DNA of 50,492 bases from Salisapilia sapeloensis (lineage: Eukaryota; Oomycota; Peronosporomycetes; Peronosporales; Salisapiliaceae), in assembly GCA_023334545.1 (NCBI GenBank), contig JAADVB010000135.1, positions 1-50,492 on the forward strand, in the 5' to 3' direction. The first letter of the stretch is position 1; each line of letters begins with the position of its first letter. The notes beneath the pieces were generated by a model, which was given only the letters and a program-made list of their open reading frames with translations, had not been told where the DNA came from and did no database searches. Positions 23,301 to 32,153 of this stretch are shown here, piece after piece. The position numbers and the translations under genes are program-made.

Positions 23301-23823
23301 TGCTCGACTCGGTGGCGAGAGATTCACGCCACATGCTGCGTCGAGTCTAGAGCTGCTCAAGGACGTGATCGCGCATCCGGATGCCCAGTCCGATGCTCGA
23401 CGGAATGCATCGGACAATGCCGTCGCAGCGATTGGACTCATCTGTGTCCACCATGCGAACGCCGTGGACGTTGCGACGATCGTTCCGCAGTGGCTCGGTA
23501 TGCTGCCGCTTACGGGCGATCTGGAAGAATCGGTTGCCGTCACCTCTCGACTATGTGAATATGTGAGTTTAGAGAACGCGACGGTGCTTGGAGAGAGCGG
23601 AGAGAACGTATCGAAAGTGGTGTCTGTTTTGGCAGAAGTGGCTGCCAACAGAGAGACGTTCGTGGAGCGTGTAGGAGAAGACGAAGCACGGGAGCAGAAC
23701 TCGCAGATCGCCGCGGCGTTAGCGAAGATCCGGTCGATGCTGTCGGAAGAGACACTAGCACCTGCATGGGCCTCGTTGACACCTGCACAACAGTATGCTG
23801 TGCACACGCTGTTCGCACAGTAG
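20329..23823 (+). CDS. IPO5: Importin-5 / karyopherin beta-3 (Kap121-type)
   Basis: This is a 1164-aa intronless gene, close to the usual 1090-1115 aa. The ATG at 20329 is the first in frame; the next, at 20389 (MDSMGDWDG), is where similarity to other IPO5 proteins could start. The whole protein is HEAT repeats. Recognisable parts are the N-terminal Ran-binding/importin-N region (RSLAAVLLRRVLL, RRKTCDIVGELG), the central region (DISNFDVGSEALERLVSAIG, DDWVCRHAALVGLCQILE) and SVLEEKATACQLLASIVSDL, which matches the IPO5 ...LEEKSTACQML... block. Acidic loops lie at about 687-700 and 874-892. It carries ribosomal proteins, histones and other cargo into the nucleus under RanGTP control. It follows UVSSA on the same strand with only 66 bp between. 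Confidence 0.92.
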   Translation: MKPFKPLVDETTSSVIRTAAMDSMGDWDGLLQHLLSSDNSARNDAENRFSQLKYEHCDATLVALLDVIHSRRDDAVRSLAAVLLRRVLLRDTVSLWPRASTDTRERVKSELLAIVQDEVNRSIRRKTCDIVGELGSTLLADKEWPALLPTLLQWLTPSASVELRESTLRVFERLAIYLASELESEDDIDQSQPLDVTLLNALAACLQDGQGRVTLNAVRALGMIVIQLESLENTRQELLQATVPLVLQALHRFIQMQDFDTVMEVLEVLIEMTEPNASYFTPCLREVVALMTQLSDVQDNPNVPNGCRQLAMEFLVSLAEQAPSRCRRLKNNGFVSQVYPVTFRMMLELPDKDTWSVMNCGDEAEDEDGPSQDISNFDVGSEALERLVSAIGPRKSLPVCFSLIQEYVTRQDDWVCRHAALVGLCQILEVIPPTELETIVQSLTTHAYDPHPRVCCTAIDVIGQLSVDQTPQFQQGFHDQALPILLRYVSDNDHVRLQAHAATALRQFVDLCPPEIVTPYLESILQPLMTALQYNNSTRIVQEQIITAIGSVATVSGSSFTQYYSVVMPTLHTILLSCLQAATKIKSNNISGGPLTLAGIALECISIIGVAVGNAVFANDAHAVLKIMAEMHNTPHMVGDDNLRTYLLQAWARFCTCLKQDVAPYLPVVMPTLLDAATQQAEFEVDPSQLTDDDDTDGDTDRESYAGDGIQLAQVNDKYLRIRTSVLEEKATACQLLASIVSDLEEAFFPYAEQVTQVLAPLLTDSVHSDIRSAAVEAMGALLRCVALAATNDESIKQMLDYVLGRLVHALTSEPELKLVLSIMQSMKKCIMEARSRHALIGLNAAQLKELVKALLVILADSFQRRVERRGREMSDDEESVEEDEEELELEADLPFVLADCVGTLAQTHQEAFFPIFQRLLWDKLVELTDPQCLDEDRQLALYILDDVLEHCGVPAMERLDTMLPTLLHVLKTSQDAPSCQQAASYGVGVCARLGGERFTPHAASSLELLKDVIAHPDAQSDARRNASDNAVAAIGLICVHHANAVDVATIVPQWLGMLPLTGDLEESVAVTSRLCEYVSLENATVLGESGENVSKVVSVLAEVAANRETFVERVGEDEAREQNSQIAAALAKIRSMLSEETLAPAWASLTPAQQYAVHTLFAQ

Positions 23824-26143
23824 GAAGCGACTTGTGAAAACTATTCTGATAGCATCGTTTTTGGACCACCTTTTTTAACGCGTAGTAGCAAAGTTTCTAC
23901 TAGAGAAGCGACGTAAGACATGAAATACATCTCTACATTTCTTGAACATTCGCAAGCAGATTCGAACAACTCTTCCAACTGGAGAATTCTTTCGTCCGAG
24001 AAGGATGAATTGTGTATTCTTCGATGTAAATGTTTTAGACACGGTTGCACTTTATCCCGAGCACTCGATAATTGCTTTCTTTGATGACAGGCTGTAATCG
24101 CGTAGTTCTCTAGCCTCGTATGAAGATATATGATCGTCATTGTAGGTCCTTGAGTCCATCCGACCTCCTGTATAGCGACATTAAATAAGAGCACTTGGAG
24201 CACATGGCCCAATGTGCGCTCTTGATGTGATAGCAGTTAGATGGAACTCCTGTATAGCTGTCCTTGAGAGCTGGTTAGACGAAGTGAGCATACTCAACAT
24301 TGCAGAAGTTACATATAAGGCTTGTAAGTTCTAGTTTGGAGGCAGATACACCAAGATCGAAGCTTTACATTTGGCTTACTATCTGTGCTATCACTGTACA
24401 TGTCGAGGGGCCATATGAGATAAATGGCTTAACCAGGTATTGGGAGGATACTGCGCGATACTTAGCCTACATATCATCCACAAGCAGAGCAGAACAGTGT
24501 TCGCTGTGCTTATCGTACCGAATACTTCCTCGTACCATTTTAGTGTATAAGCGAAACACAGGTGGGATGAAGATTGGTCTTATTTCGAAGCGAAGTACTG
24601 AGCTCCAACAATGGTTTCTAGATTGAAGCGTACCGCACTGTACACGAAGTAGTTTATGTACAGCTAAACCACTCAAAAGACACACTTAAAAGGCTCTTTG
24701 AAGGAATATGTGATCAAGCGAGAAGTTAGACATCATATGCAAACAAAACAGGAGTACGAAGCGGTATCCATATCCAAATTACCGGTAGTGTGACCCTTTG
24801 TATTCACCAAAAGATTGAAAATGGATACATTCGACATTGAAATGCTTGGATCAGTGTTTAAGCTCAAAACATGAGGACATCCAAAAGGGCATGGAATTCA
24901 AAGCATGGACAATTCGCCAAAGAGATGAATCCAAGTTTCTGCAAGATCAACGTCCTAACAACCTGTTTAGTAAATTGTTTCGTACGTTCACACAAAAAGT
25001 GAGCTTGCGTTTCAGATTATGGACGAGCAAGTAGATTACGGTCAGGGTAGTAGCGCTTGCTATCATGGAATCTTTACTCCACTAGATCAGGTTGTAAACG
25101 TATGCTCTATTAGGATACAGATCAGCATCTTGAACTGTTTAAAGTCCAGGGACTTGACACTGTCCATTGCTACAGGAGGGCACATCTTTATGATAATGCG
25201 TTCATGAAAAGTCCATTCGTCAGACTATCATGTATGTACTATGTATTCATCGATAACATCCCGTCTTTGCGGTGCAATGATCAGACTCCGCTTTTGACTT
25301 CAATTGTAGGTCTCTCTACTATCATAAACGCTTGGTACATCTATGCATTGATGCATACCGTTTGTGCGTTACGAGAGTAAACATGGGTCGATGATCTCGC
25401 TATAATTCGATTTCTCTCTAGTGTTGCTACGTCGATCTAGCTTTTAAGTCATGAAGCTATACATGGTAGCTTATGTGCCGCAATCTTTGGTCGAGAATTG
25501 GTTGAGAGGCTGGTTGTGTCTCCCGCCGTGGCGTCGCACAAGTGCTCGCTTAAAAATCGCATAGTGTCTATAGCTAGAGTTGGTAACGAAATAAACATCT
25601 AATCTTGTTAAGCGGGTCCTTTGCGCTTTGTAAATACCTCCGACTTGTCAATTTCCCACTATTTTGGTAGTCAGGACGTACAAGAGGCAAATATTTATTG
25701 GAAGACAGCATTTTAGAAAGTCTGGTGATGCTTCTACATTTGTAGCTAGAGACTTTAAGAAGTGTCCAGCCTGATCCTGTTCCCTCGGAGGTTACAAAGA
25801 TGCTCATAAAGGGAGACCGAGAGAACATAAAGTGGCCCGCACAGTATGATTTCGTTTGCTTGTCATCTGGACACATCGTCTGCAGGAGCTTGGATTCCAA
25901 ACTTTTTGCCTTCATGAGAGACCTTTCACTCTGATCCTGTTCAAGAAGATACAGCAAAGACTGTACTTGAACCGCTACAAGCACCCAAATGTTGGCTACG
26001 TCAGTCAGTTACTTGTCCTAAGGCATGCTATCATAGATAGCGCAAGACGTGGAAAGCGTGATAGAGGGGGGTGGTAACCGACGCACGCCAGAAGTACTTC
26101 CCGCCGTATCGTCTCCACTTATGGAAATCACACTGTACCTTCT
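23824..26143. other. Intergenic, 2.3 kb, no gene recognised
   Basis: This is AT-rich, low-coding sequence. The largest ORFs (24300-24626 plus, 25574-25984 minus) show no domain, signal peptide or family match. I see no transposon ends or tandem repeat. It marks the start of the gene-sparse part of the window. Confidence 0.5.
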
Positions 26144-26160
26144 TGCCATTCTTTAATTTG
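26144..26160 (+). promoter_or_regulatory. Inr+FPR core promoter of the second START/FYVE-like gene
   Basis: TGCCATTCTTTAATTTG is close to GCTCATT-YYN-CAWTTT. It lies 25-41 nt upstream of the ATG at 26185, which supports that ATG over the longer frame that opens from a GTG at 26071. Confidence 0.6.
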
Positions 26161-26184
26161 CACGCTCATAAAGTCTTCCGACCC

Positions 26185-27720
26185 ATGATCATGGAATGGA
26201 AAGGAAATGCGTACGAAGGTTTCTCCCTTACGGAGGACAAGAAGGCGGACTGCAAACGCATCGCGATGATACTCGTTCACGAAGCTCTCCGACATTACCG
26301 AAAGTTTGATAGCTCAGAGCCTCGTGAAATGGACAGGAAGCGTTGGAAGCCAATTAAGTCCACCAACAATGTAACCATGTACCGTGAGCGGCACCCATCT
26401 CGGCGCGTGGTGAAAGACTCACACAATGATAGTGCTGGCTGGCAGATGCCTCGTGTAATTATCGGCAATGGGACGGTCTCGAAAAACTTTGATGACCTCT
26501 TGTACGGTCTCGCGTACGGCGATGAGGCAGCAGGTTTGCAAGGAGTAAGCTACGCTGGTACACACATACCAAATGCCCAGATTCTCTCGCGGATTGAAAA
26601 GCCCAGTTTAGAGCACCCATATCGTTCCACTTGTCTCCAGTGGCACACAGGCAGTCCGAGTCCAGCGCTCCGAGGGATTGTTAAAGACCGAGACGCTGTC
26701 TACATTCGATCGACTGGAGTGCTTCAAGTTGGTAAAGGCGAGCGCATTGGTTATAATCTGACGCATTCACTCGACCTCCCGTCTACTCCTCCGCTGGAAG
26801 GACAAGGCATCATACGTTGCCGTCTTTCATCTTGTACCCTTTTTAAGCCCCTTGCGGATGAGTCGGTCGAAGTGTTTATTAAAGGATTTTATGAAGTATT
26901 TGGAAACGATGTGCTCGACTCCATCGCTGTCGTCACCGTCGCCGATGCACTCATGGATAATTGGGTCTCTGGCCAGTGTGCGAAGATGAAGAAACTATCA
27001 TGGGTTCTTCAGAGAAAAGATGCGGACAGGAATGATGTTATGGACGCTGTTGATGCGGGCGGAGTTGTGAGCAGGTCGGAATGTCGGACCTGCAAAAGGC
27101 GATTTGGCCCTCTACGAAAGGCTTACCCATGCACATTGTGTGAATCGTCTACTTGTCGCAAGTGCATTCTTCCCATCGAGCTGCTCGACGTCGTTCCCGA
27201 TTTGATGTTAATGACCAGTAACGTTCGCCTCTGCCCAGCTTGCGACGCATTTATAAGCCAAGCCAGTTCGTACAAAGTTGCCCAACAAGAAATATTAGCT
27301 GGACGGTATGAAAACGAAAGCACTGGGTCGACAGTCATGGAACCGTACAGGATCTACATGCTAGAGGACAGCACGAGTGATTTGTCCGGCAAAGAATCCT
27401 GCGCTGGTGAAATATATGAGTTTGACTCGGACCAATTCAGCCCGTCGACGGAAGGTTCACTAGTCGCCTTTGCCGAGCTGACATCGTCACTGGATGACCC
27501 TCAGGTCTTTGAGTCCAGGAGAAAAATGTCGGTGGAAACATCTCTCGCCCAAGGCACTGCGGACGATGAAGACGAACTGGAAGCTCTGATTGAAAACGTA
27601 TGGAGGAGCAGCATTTCGGAACTCGATGTAAGAGACCAAGAGCGCGATCGGCAGTTGGCGTGGTTAAAGATGACAGAGTTGCGACTTCGACAGGAAGATT
27701 CGGCAACTATGGGACTATAG
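26185..27720 (+). CDS. START-domain protein with degenerate FYVE-like zinc finger, paralog 2
   Basis: This is a 511-aa intronless protein; a second ATG lies two codons downstream (26191). It is paralogous to 2962-4200. The N-terminal helix FSLTEDKKADCKRIAMILV is followed by a START-like region to about residue 285, including FDDLLYGLAYGDEAA, AQILSRIEKPSLEHPYRSTC and GKGERIGYNLTHSLDL. A zinc finger follows with CxxC pairs C300/303, C316/319, C324/327 and C350/353. The FYVE RRHHCR position reads KAYPCT, so the classic PI3P-binding site is absent. About 150 further residues are acidic, Ser-rich and probably disordered, unlike the short tail of paralog 1, and end in a charged helix (DQERDRQLAWLKMTELRLRQ). 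Expected role: intracellular lipid or membrane binding; ligand unknown. Confidence 0.75.
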   Translation: MIMEWKGNAYEGFSLTEDKKADCKRIAMILVHEALRHYRKFDSSEPREMDRKRWKPIKSTNNVTMYRERHPSRRVVKDSHNDSAGWQMPRVIIGNGTVSKNFDDLLYGLAYGDEAAGLQGVSYAGTHIPNAQILSRIEKPSLEHPYRSTCLQWHTGSPSPALRGIVKDRDAVYIRSTGVLQVGKGERIGYNLTHSLDLPSTPPLEGQGIIRCRLSSCTLFKPLADESVEVFIKGFYEVFGNDVLDSIAVVTVADALMDNWVSGQCAKMKKLSWVLQRKDADRNDVMDAVDAGGVVSRSECRTCKRRFGPLRKAYPCTLCESSTCRKCILPIELLDVVPDLMLMTSNVRLCPACDAFISQASSYKVAQQEILAGRYENESTGSTVMEPYRIYMLEDSTSDLSGKESCAGEIYEFDSDQFSPSTEGSLVAFAELTSSLDDPQVFESRRKMSVETSLAQGTADDEDELEALIENVWRSSISELDVRDQERDRQLAWLKMTELRLRQEDSATMGL

Positions 27721-29241
27721 GAAGAAGAAACATGTTGATTGAATTGTAATTAGTTTGAGCTTAATAAGAAGGTGTACTTTGCGGTAGTAGACTTTGTCTA
27801 AGAATATCTTTTACCATGGTCGCTTCACTTGTGACGCTTTCGGAGTACACTTGCTTTGGACGCTTTGAGGTATGCTGCCGCTTTATTTAATCAATTGTTT
27901 TCATGAATTTCATCCGCAAGCCATTGACGTTTTCGCTGTTTTACTGACGTGCACTATCTTTTGTTCCTGCTACCGCTAATTTCCATCAGCGAAACCATGC
28001 TTGTTGCCTCTCGATCCATCGCTCCACTGCAAGTCTATTGAAGTAATTTCCATCTCCAGTTCAGTGGATGCATAGCTGATTTCCTATTTAAATCTTAGAT
28101 ACGAGTAGGAATCGAATAGCGGACATGATGTTTAAGCCGAGAAACAGTGCGTGAAGTATTTTGGAAATACCAAGGAAGGAAGATGCACACATATTCATAG
28201 CCAAAGTAGTTGTGTGCTTCGGAAGAGAATAGTATCCTCATTTGCGTTTGCACATATATGACTTACTTGCTGAAGCAGGCAATGCTCAGTCGCTGGAGTT
28301 GAAACAGACCGAGGTGATGGTTTGTACTTGAATAAAGTGGGGGTTTGTTGCTTAATACTTAGAAGCGAGCGTTGCTACTGCACTGATAAACGACTCACTC
28401 TTCATTTCTTAAGATGCATGACCATTTCTTGTGTCGATGTTGTGATGATACCGACCCATGCGCTGTACGGTACAATAGGCCGTTGGTCTTACCGATACTC
28501 CTGATCCTCCAGTTAACAAATTTCCCTCTTTCTATTTCCACAGCAGCTTGTGGTAATTAAATATTGTAAACCTTGGTGCAGCTCAAGTCTCTTCATGTGC
28601 CACCAATGCACAATCTTTTATTTTTCAGTGGATACACTGCATTACTGGTAATCTGGTGAAGGATATCAACCCGACTTTTTTGCTGCAACTTTTAATGGCT
28701 CGTGCATTCCCGCTTTACCGCATAGCCGCTTACACCACACACATTGTTTTAGCTACAGTATTTACCAAAAACACTTTTTGCTCTGTCGAGCAATACTTGC
28801 TTGAGGTCACATCGTTTTGAGCGAAATAAGCTCTACCCTTTCCTTGCATTCAAGCTGTCCACACATGAACTATCGGGCCGAGACGCTGCGAATATCTATA
28901 GATTGATTAGCATGAACGCGTATGCGCACACTATCTGAGAAATATGCAACGAGAGGTGACATAGCATCTGGATTTCACACCTCTGACGCCAATCAGGACT
29001 ACTTCAGAAAACGGAGTAGATGGCCGATCTTTACCCGGGAAATCCTCTCTCGTGGACTGAACGTCGAAGAACTAGGCCAATTAGATGCATCAAAGCCTCT
29101 ATCTCTCTTCCTATTTTCATCACGTTTCAGGCTAGCGTTAGTTATTCAACTCTGGCTCGCCCAAATCATCACCTAGACTTCCACAATAGAACTTCCCATC
29201 TCCAAAGCACACACAATCAAAAACGCGATAACAAAACACTG
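27721..29241. other. Intergenic, 1.5 kb, no gene recognised
   Basis: There is no credible ORF. The last 220 bases are in frame with the bZIP gene (open from 29020) but are judged 5' leader, because similarity to the paralog begins just after the ATG at 29242. Confidence 0.5.
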
Positions 29242-30489
29242 ATGGCGGCGCGGAAAGCTGCAGGAGAATCGTTGATCTGGTCACGATGGTCGTTCGAGAG
29301 ACTTAATGCGGGACCTCCGGATGCAGATAACGTTAAGCACCGTCGCCTTAAAAACCGTGACTCCATGCGGAGGTCTCGGCAGCGACGCAAAGAAATGGTC
29401 CAATCTCTCAGAGACCAAGTCAAAGAGCTAGAGGAATATTATGAGCAACTTGTACAGACAGAAAATACTTCGAATGAGGATGACGAGCGTGCGAATACTT
29501 TAGAGGAGCTGAAACGCCTAGGCAGCGAAAATCTCTCCCTCTCCACGTCGCTTCAGCAATATCAAGCCATTTGGCAAAAGCTAGATGTTGTTAGATGCTC
29601 TGTTGCAACGCGGGAGTCAGAGAAGTCAGCCAAAGAGATTATAAGGAATTTGGACCTGGAAGAAGCGCAAGTGATGTTTGGCTTCCAACGCATGAAAGAG
29701 AAAGATGTGTATGCGATTGCCATTAAATCTGAGCGAAATTTGCGCAACGTCCAGCGTCGACTGCTTGCTCCAGATCCACTCATTAAGTCCACTTCCATAT
29801 ACAACAACCCATCAATGGGCAATCGTAGATACACTATCTTTGGCTGGAATGTGAGCGAAACTATGGATACTTCCAATGAAGTTCGGTACGTCTATCGTAA
29901 AAGATTCCACGGTGTTTCACCGTTTAATCTCATGACCAAGACGTGGAATACTTGTAGTAACTTGACAGACTTTAATCGTGTCAGGTCCGAAACAGAAAGG
30001 CTTGACATTCTCCAACAAGTCAGTCCAGATATATACATAGCTGGTTGTGATATACGACATGCAGACTCGCCGTCAACCTTCCGGTCTCTCATTGTCGTCT
30101 ATCGCTTTGATCGTCCTTCTTGCACGAGCCAAATGTCACACTCCTTTAATGATGAATTGGCCGTGATAAACGGACGACCGAATAGTCCTGGATATGTAAT
30201 CGGATGCCAGTCGATCAATCCCATTCGACATGAAGCAGAGAATAATACCGACGATTCTTGCATAGTGTGGGCCGACGTTACGATGCTACATGAGTTCATC
30301 AGTGTCCAAGAGGATGGAAGTGCCGTTGACAGTACAACTGCAGAAGACGACAAGTATTGTGAAGTTCGGTTTACAGCTTGCACAAATTACAAGAGTCCAA
30401 AAAATGCGCGTCGAAACTCAATTGATACCATGTCACTCATATTAAGATGGGAAGAGCTTCACATTGGTCCGGTGATACAAATTTGCTAA
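29242..30489 (+). CDS. bZIP transcription factor with C-terminal START-like (M96-type) domain, copy 1
   Basis: This is a 415-aa intronless protein; the start is the ATG just before the part shared with copy 2 (34365-35600). A short conserved box (LIWSRWSFERL, residues 11-21) precedes the basic region NRDSMRRSRQRR (N38 to R49) and a three-heptad leucine zipper (L56, L63, L70). The N-x7-R frame of bZIP DNA-binding regions is kept (N38, R46), but the usual A-A pair is S-M. A coiled-coil extension follows to about 140. The C-terminal 230 residues (from RRYTIFGWNVSET to WEELHIGPVIQIC) resemble the helix-grip, START-like part of oomycete 'M96 mating-specific' proteins (inferred). It is expected to be nuclear and may be a ligand-sensing regulator; target genes are unknown. 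Confidence 0.75.
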   Translation: MAARKAAGESLIWSRWSFERLNAGPPDADNVKHRRLKNRDSMRRSRQRRKEMVQSLRDQVKELEEYYEQLVQTENTSNEDDERANTLEELKRLGSENLSLSTSLQQYQAIWQKLDVVRCSVATRESEKSAKEIIRNLDLEEAQVMFGFQRMKEKDVYAIAIKSERNLRNVQRRLLAPDPLIKSTSIYNNPSMGNRRYTIFGWNVSETMDTSNEVRYVYRKRFHGVSPFNLMTKTWNTCSNLTDFNRVRSETERLDILQQVSPDIYIAGCDIRHADSPSTFRSLIVVYRFDRPSCTSQMSHSFNDELAVINGRPNSPGYVIGCQSINPIRHEAENNTDDSCIVWADVTMLHEFISVQEDGSAVDSTTAEDDKYCEVRFTACTNYKSPKNARRNSIDTMSLILRWEELHIGPVIQIC

Positions 30490-31271
30490 TTTTCAATATC
30501 ATCACCATTCGGATAGTCCTGACTGCTTACCATTGTATTTTTATATTTTCACCAAGCAAAGCATGCTTACACTCAAGTTGGCTTCAATTCGAGGATATTT
30601 TAACGAAGAACTTCGTCAAAGTTGGGCGATTATAGACAGAATATTCCCTCACACGTACCTAATATATCGATCGTGGTCTTTTGAGCCCGGTTTTGAGTCA
30701 GACTATTTCATAAAAACCTTGATCATTTGAATTGTAGTGTGATGTGGCTAGCGTATTCTTTTGATACACTTACTGTTCGAGATATAGAGCTCGCATCGCC
30801 ACCAAATATTCCAACACGCTTAAAAATTCCCCATGAAGCGATACAATAAACTCGGCCCTGGTAACCTTAGCATCCTGCAGTATTATTTTGATCAAAAGAT
30901 AACTCAATGAAAAATCGCTGGTCTGGACTAGGGCAAACCAGCAGTATTGGAAAGTCATTGTGTACTTTTGAGAGCCGAATACGAGCCGGACCTCCCATCA
31001 TTTGAATGCATACAGCGCATATAGTTTAAATATATTTACATACTTTAATTGTTGAAAATGATTTATGTGTACCACATACCATACAGGACGACAGTTTTCC
31101 ACGACACGAAAAGATGATGAGAAGGTGGCAAGCATAGGAATGGTTCAAAAAGATGCTAATTCTTCCTCAAATGCACTTATCTTGAAAAGTCTCTTATCAT
31201 CGATGCCATGCAATACCACAAAAACGAAATGACATCTAGAAAACTGATGCTTGAGCGACCAAATCGTCGTC
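30490..31271. other. Convergent intergenic region between bZIP copy 1 and the AA17 gene
   Basis: This AT-rich 3'-to-3' gap has no credible ORF or repeat. It must contain both polyadenylation regions; no strong signal stands out. Confidence 0.45.
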
Positions 31272-32117
31272 TTAGTTGCGACGGAGCTTGGCACCGCAGC
31301 CAGTTGCCGGCGCGTCCCCGTTATCGTTGGTCTCAGTAGCGGCACCGTTCGCTGCAGCAGGTTTCTGCTCGTCATACACTTGCTCCTCTGCTTGGGTATC
31401 ACCGTTCTGTTCGTTCACAACCTCGTCAATTGGCGTCTCATCAGGAGCTTTGGTAGCATCTGCGTTCTCGTTCGCCTGCTCATACTCCTGCTCTTCAGCC
31501 TGGGTATCGCCGTTAGCTTCGTTCTGAACTTCTGGGCTTTCTCGCTCAGCCGGCGCCGGCGCAACAAGCGGCACACAGTTCTTGTATACTTGCCATGACC
31601 ACTCGTTCTTTAAGAAACGGATTCCAAGCCAGTACCAACGAAGCGTACAGCTGTCGCCACAGGAGCTGTAGTCAAACTCATGTGTCTTGCCTGGAAATTC
31701 CGCGTTACAGTTCTGGCCAGACTGCACGAGCGTATCGTCGAGCCAAACTTCACAAGGACCATCATGGGTGTAGCCCGTGAGACGGAAGGTACCCGTGTCC
31801 GGGATCGGGACCGGAGTGCCCATAACGCTGTGACCACACTCAAAGTCCATACCCGGGTCAACCGTGTATAGGTTTCGGTCGTCCATCATGTCACGTAAAG
31901 TTGAATATCCACGAGATTGCATGAAGCCTGGCAAGTCGTCGCTAGTAGGCACGCCTGCACCTTCGAGGAAGGCAAGGGGATTGAACCATTCACTACGTGT
32001 TTCCGTGTCCCATGCAGGAGGTGGCAGAATAACGTAAGCATGGCCGTCTACCGACGGCATGAAGGTAGCAACAGCAAGAGCTGAAGCCGCGGTACCAACA
32101 ACGAATCCGGTCTTCAT
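31272..32117 (-). CDS. Secreted copper lytic polysaccharide monooxygenase, AA17-type
   Basis: This is a 281-aa protein. The frame is open slightly upstream but only from a TTG, so the ATG at 32117 is used. Residues 1-25 are a signal peptide (MKTGFVVGTAASALAVATF and on, cleavage after VDG). The mature protein then starts with His26, the first ligand of the LPMO histidine brace; ECGHS gives the second (His96). The fold has six cysteines (94, 122, 137, 153, 157, 181) and ends WQVYKNCVPL, as in the oomycete AA17 family, described as copper enzymes that cleave pectic homogalacturonan oxidatively during plant infection (established knowledge). The tail (185-281) is an acidic, low-complexity linker with a repeated NGDTQAEEQ and a lone late cysteine (C274). 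A strong core promoter lies upstream. It is flanked by the two bZIP/START-like genes. Confidence 0.82.
   Translation of the reverse strand: MKTGFVVGTAASALAVATFMPSVDGHAYVILPPPAWDTETRSEWFNPLAFLEGAGVPTSDDLPGFMQSRGYSTLRDMMDDRNLYTVDPGMDFECGHSVMGTPVPIPDTGTFRLTGYTHDGPCEVWLDDTLVQSGQNCNAEFPGKTHEFDYSSCGDSCTLRWYWLGIRFLKNEWSWQVYKNCVPLVAPAPAERESPEVQNEANGDTQAEEQEYEQANENADATKAPDETPIDEVVNEQNGDTQAEEQVYDEQKPAAANGAATETNDNGDAPATGCGAKLRRN
31375..31530 (-). repeat. Direct repeat (108-bp period) in the AA17 C-terminal linker
   Basis: The coding sequence for NGDTQAEEQ occurs twice, residues 202-210 and 238-246, exactly 108 nt apart (for example GGGTATC at 31394 and 31502). A partial third NGDA follows at 266. Similarity continues around each copy (NEA/NEQ before, EYEQ/VYDEQ after), so the linker grew by an in-frame duplication. 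Confidence 0.65.
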
Positions 32118-32139
32118 CTTGATGGAGGCGAAAGCGAGC

Positions 32140-32153
32140 AAATTTGATAATGA
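32140..32153 (-). promoter_or_regulatory. Inr+FPR core promoter of the AA17 gene
   Basis: The minus strand reads TCATTATCAAATTT, the recalled oomycete Inr+FPR core (TCATT-N-CAWTTT) with a one-base shift in spacing. It ends 22 nt upstream of the ATG, giving a short leader. Confidence 0.6.

Noticed and set aside
24300-24626. 108-codon ORF in the same gap
   Set aside because: No family match; composition like that of the surrounding noncoding DNA.
25574-25984. 136-codon minus-strand ORF in the gap after IPO5
   Set aside because: No domain, signal peptide, promoter match or family resemblance; the length can arise by chance.
26071-26184. Upstream extension of the second START/FYVE-like gene
   Set aside because: It begins with GTG and overlaps the Inr+FPR core promoter at 26144-26160.
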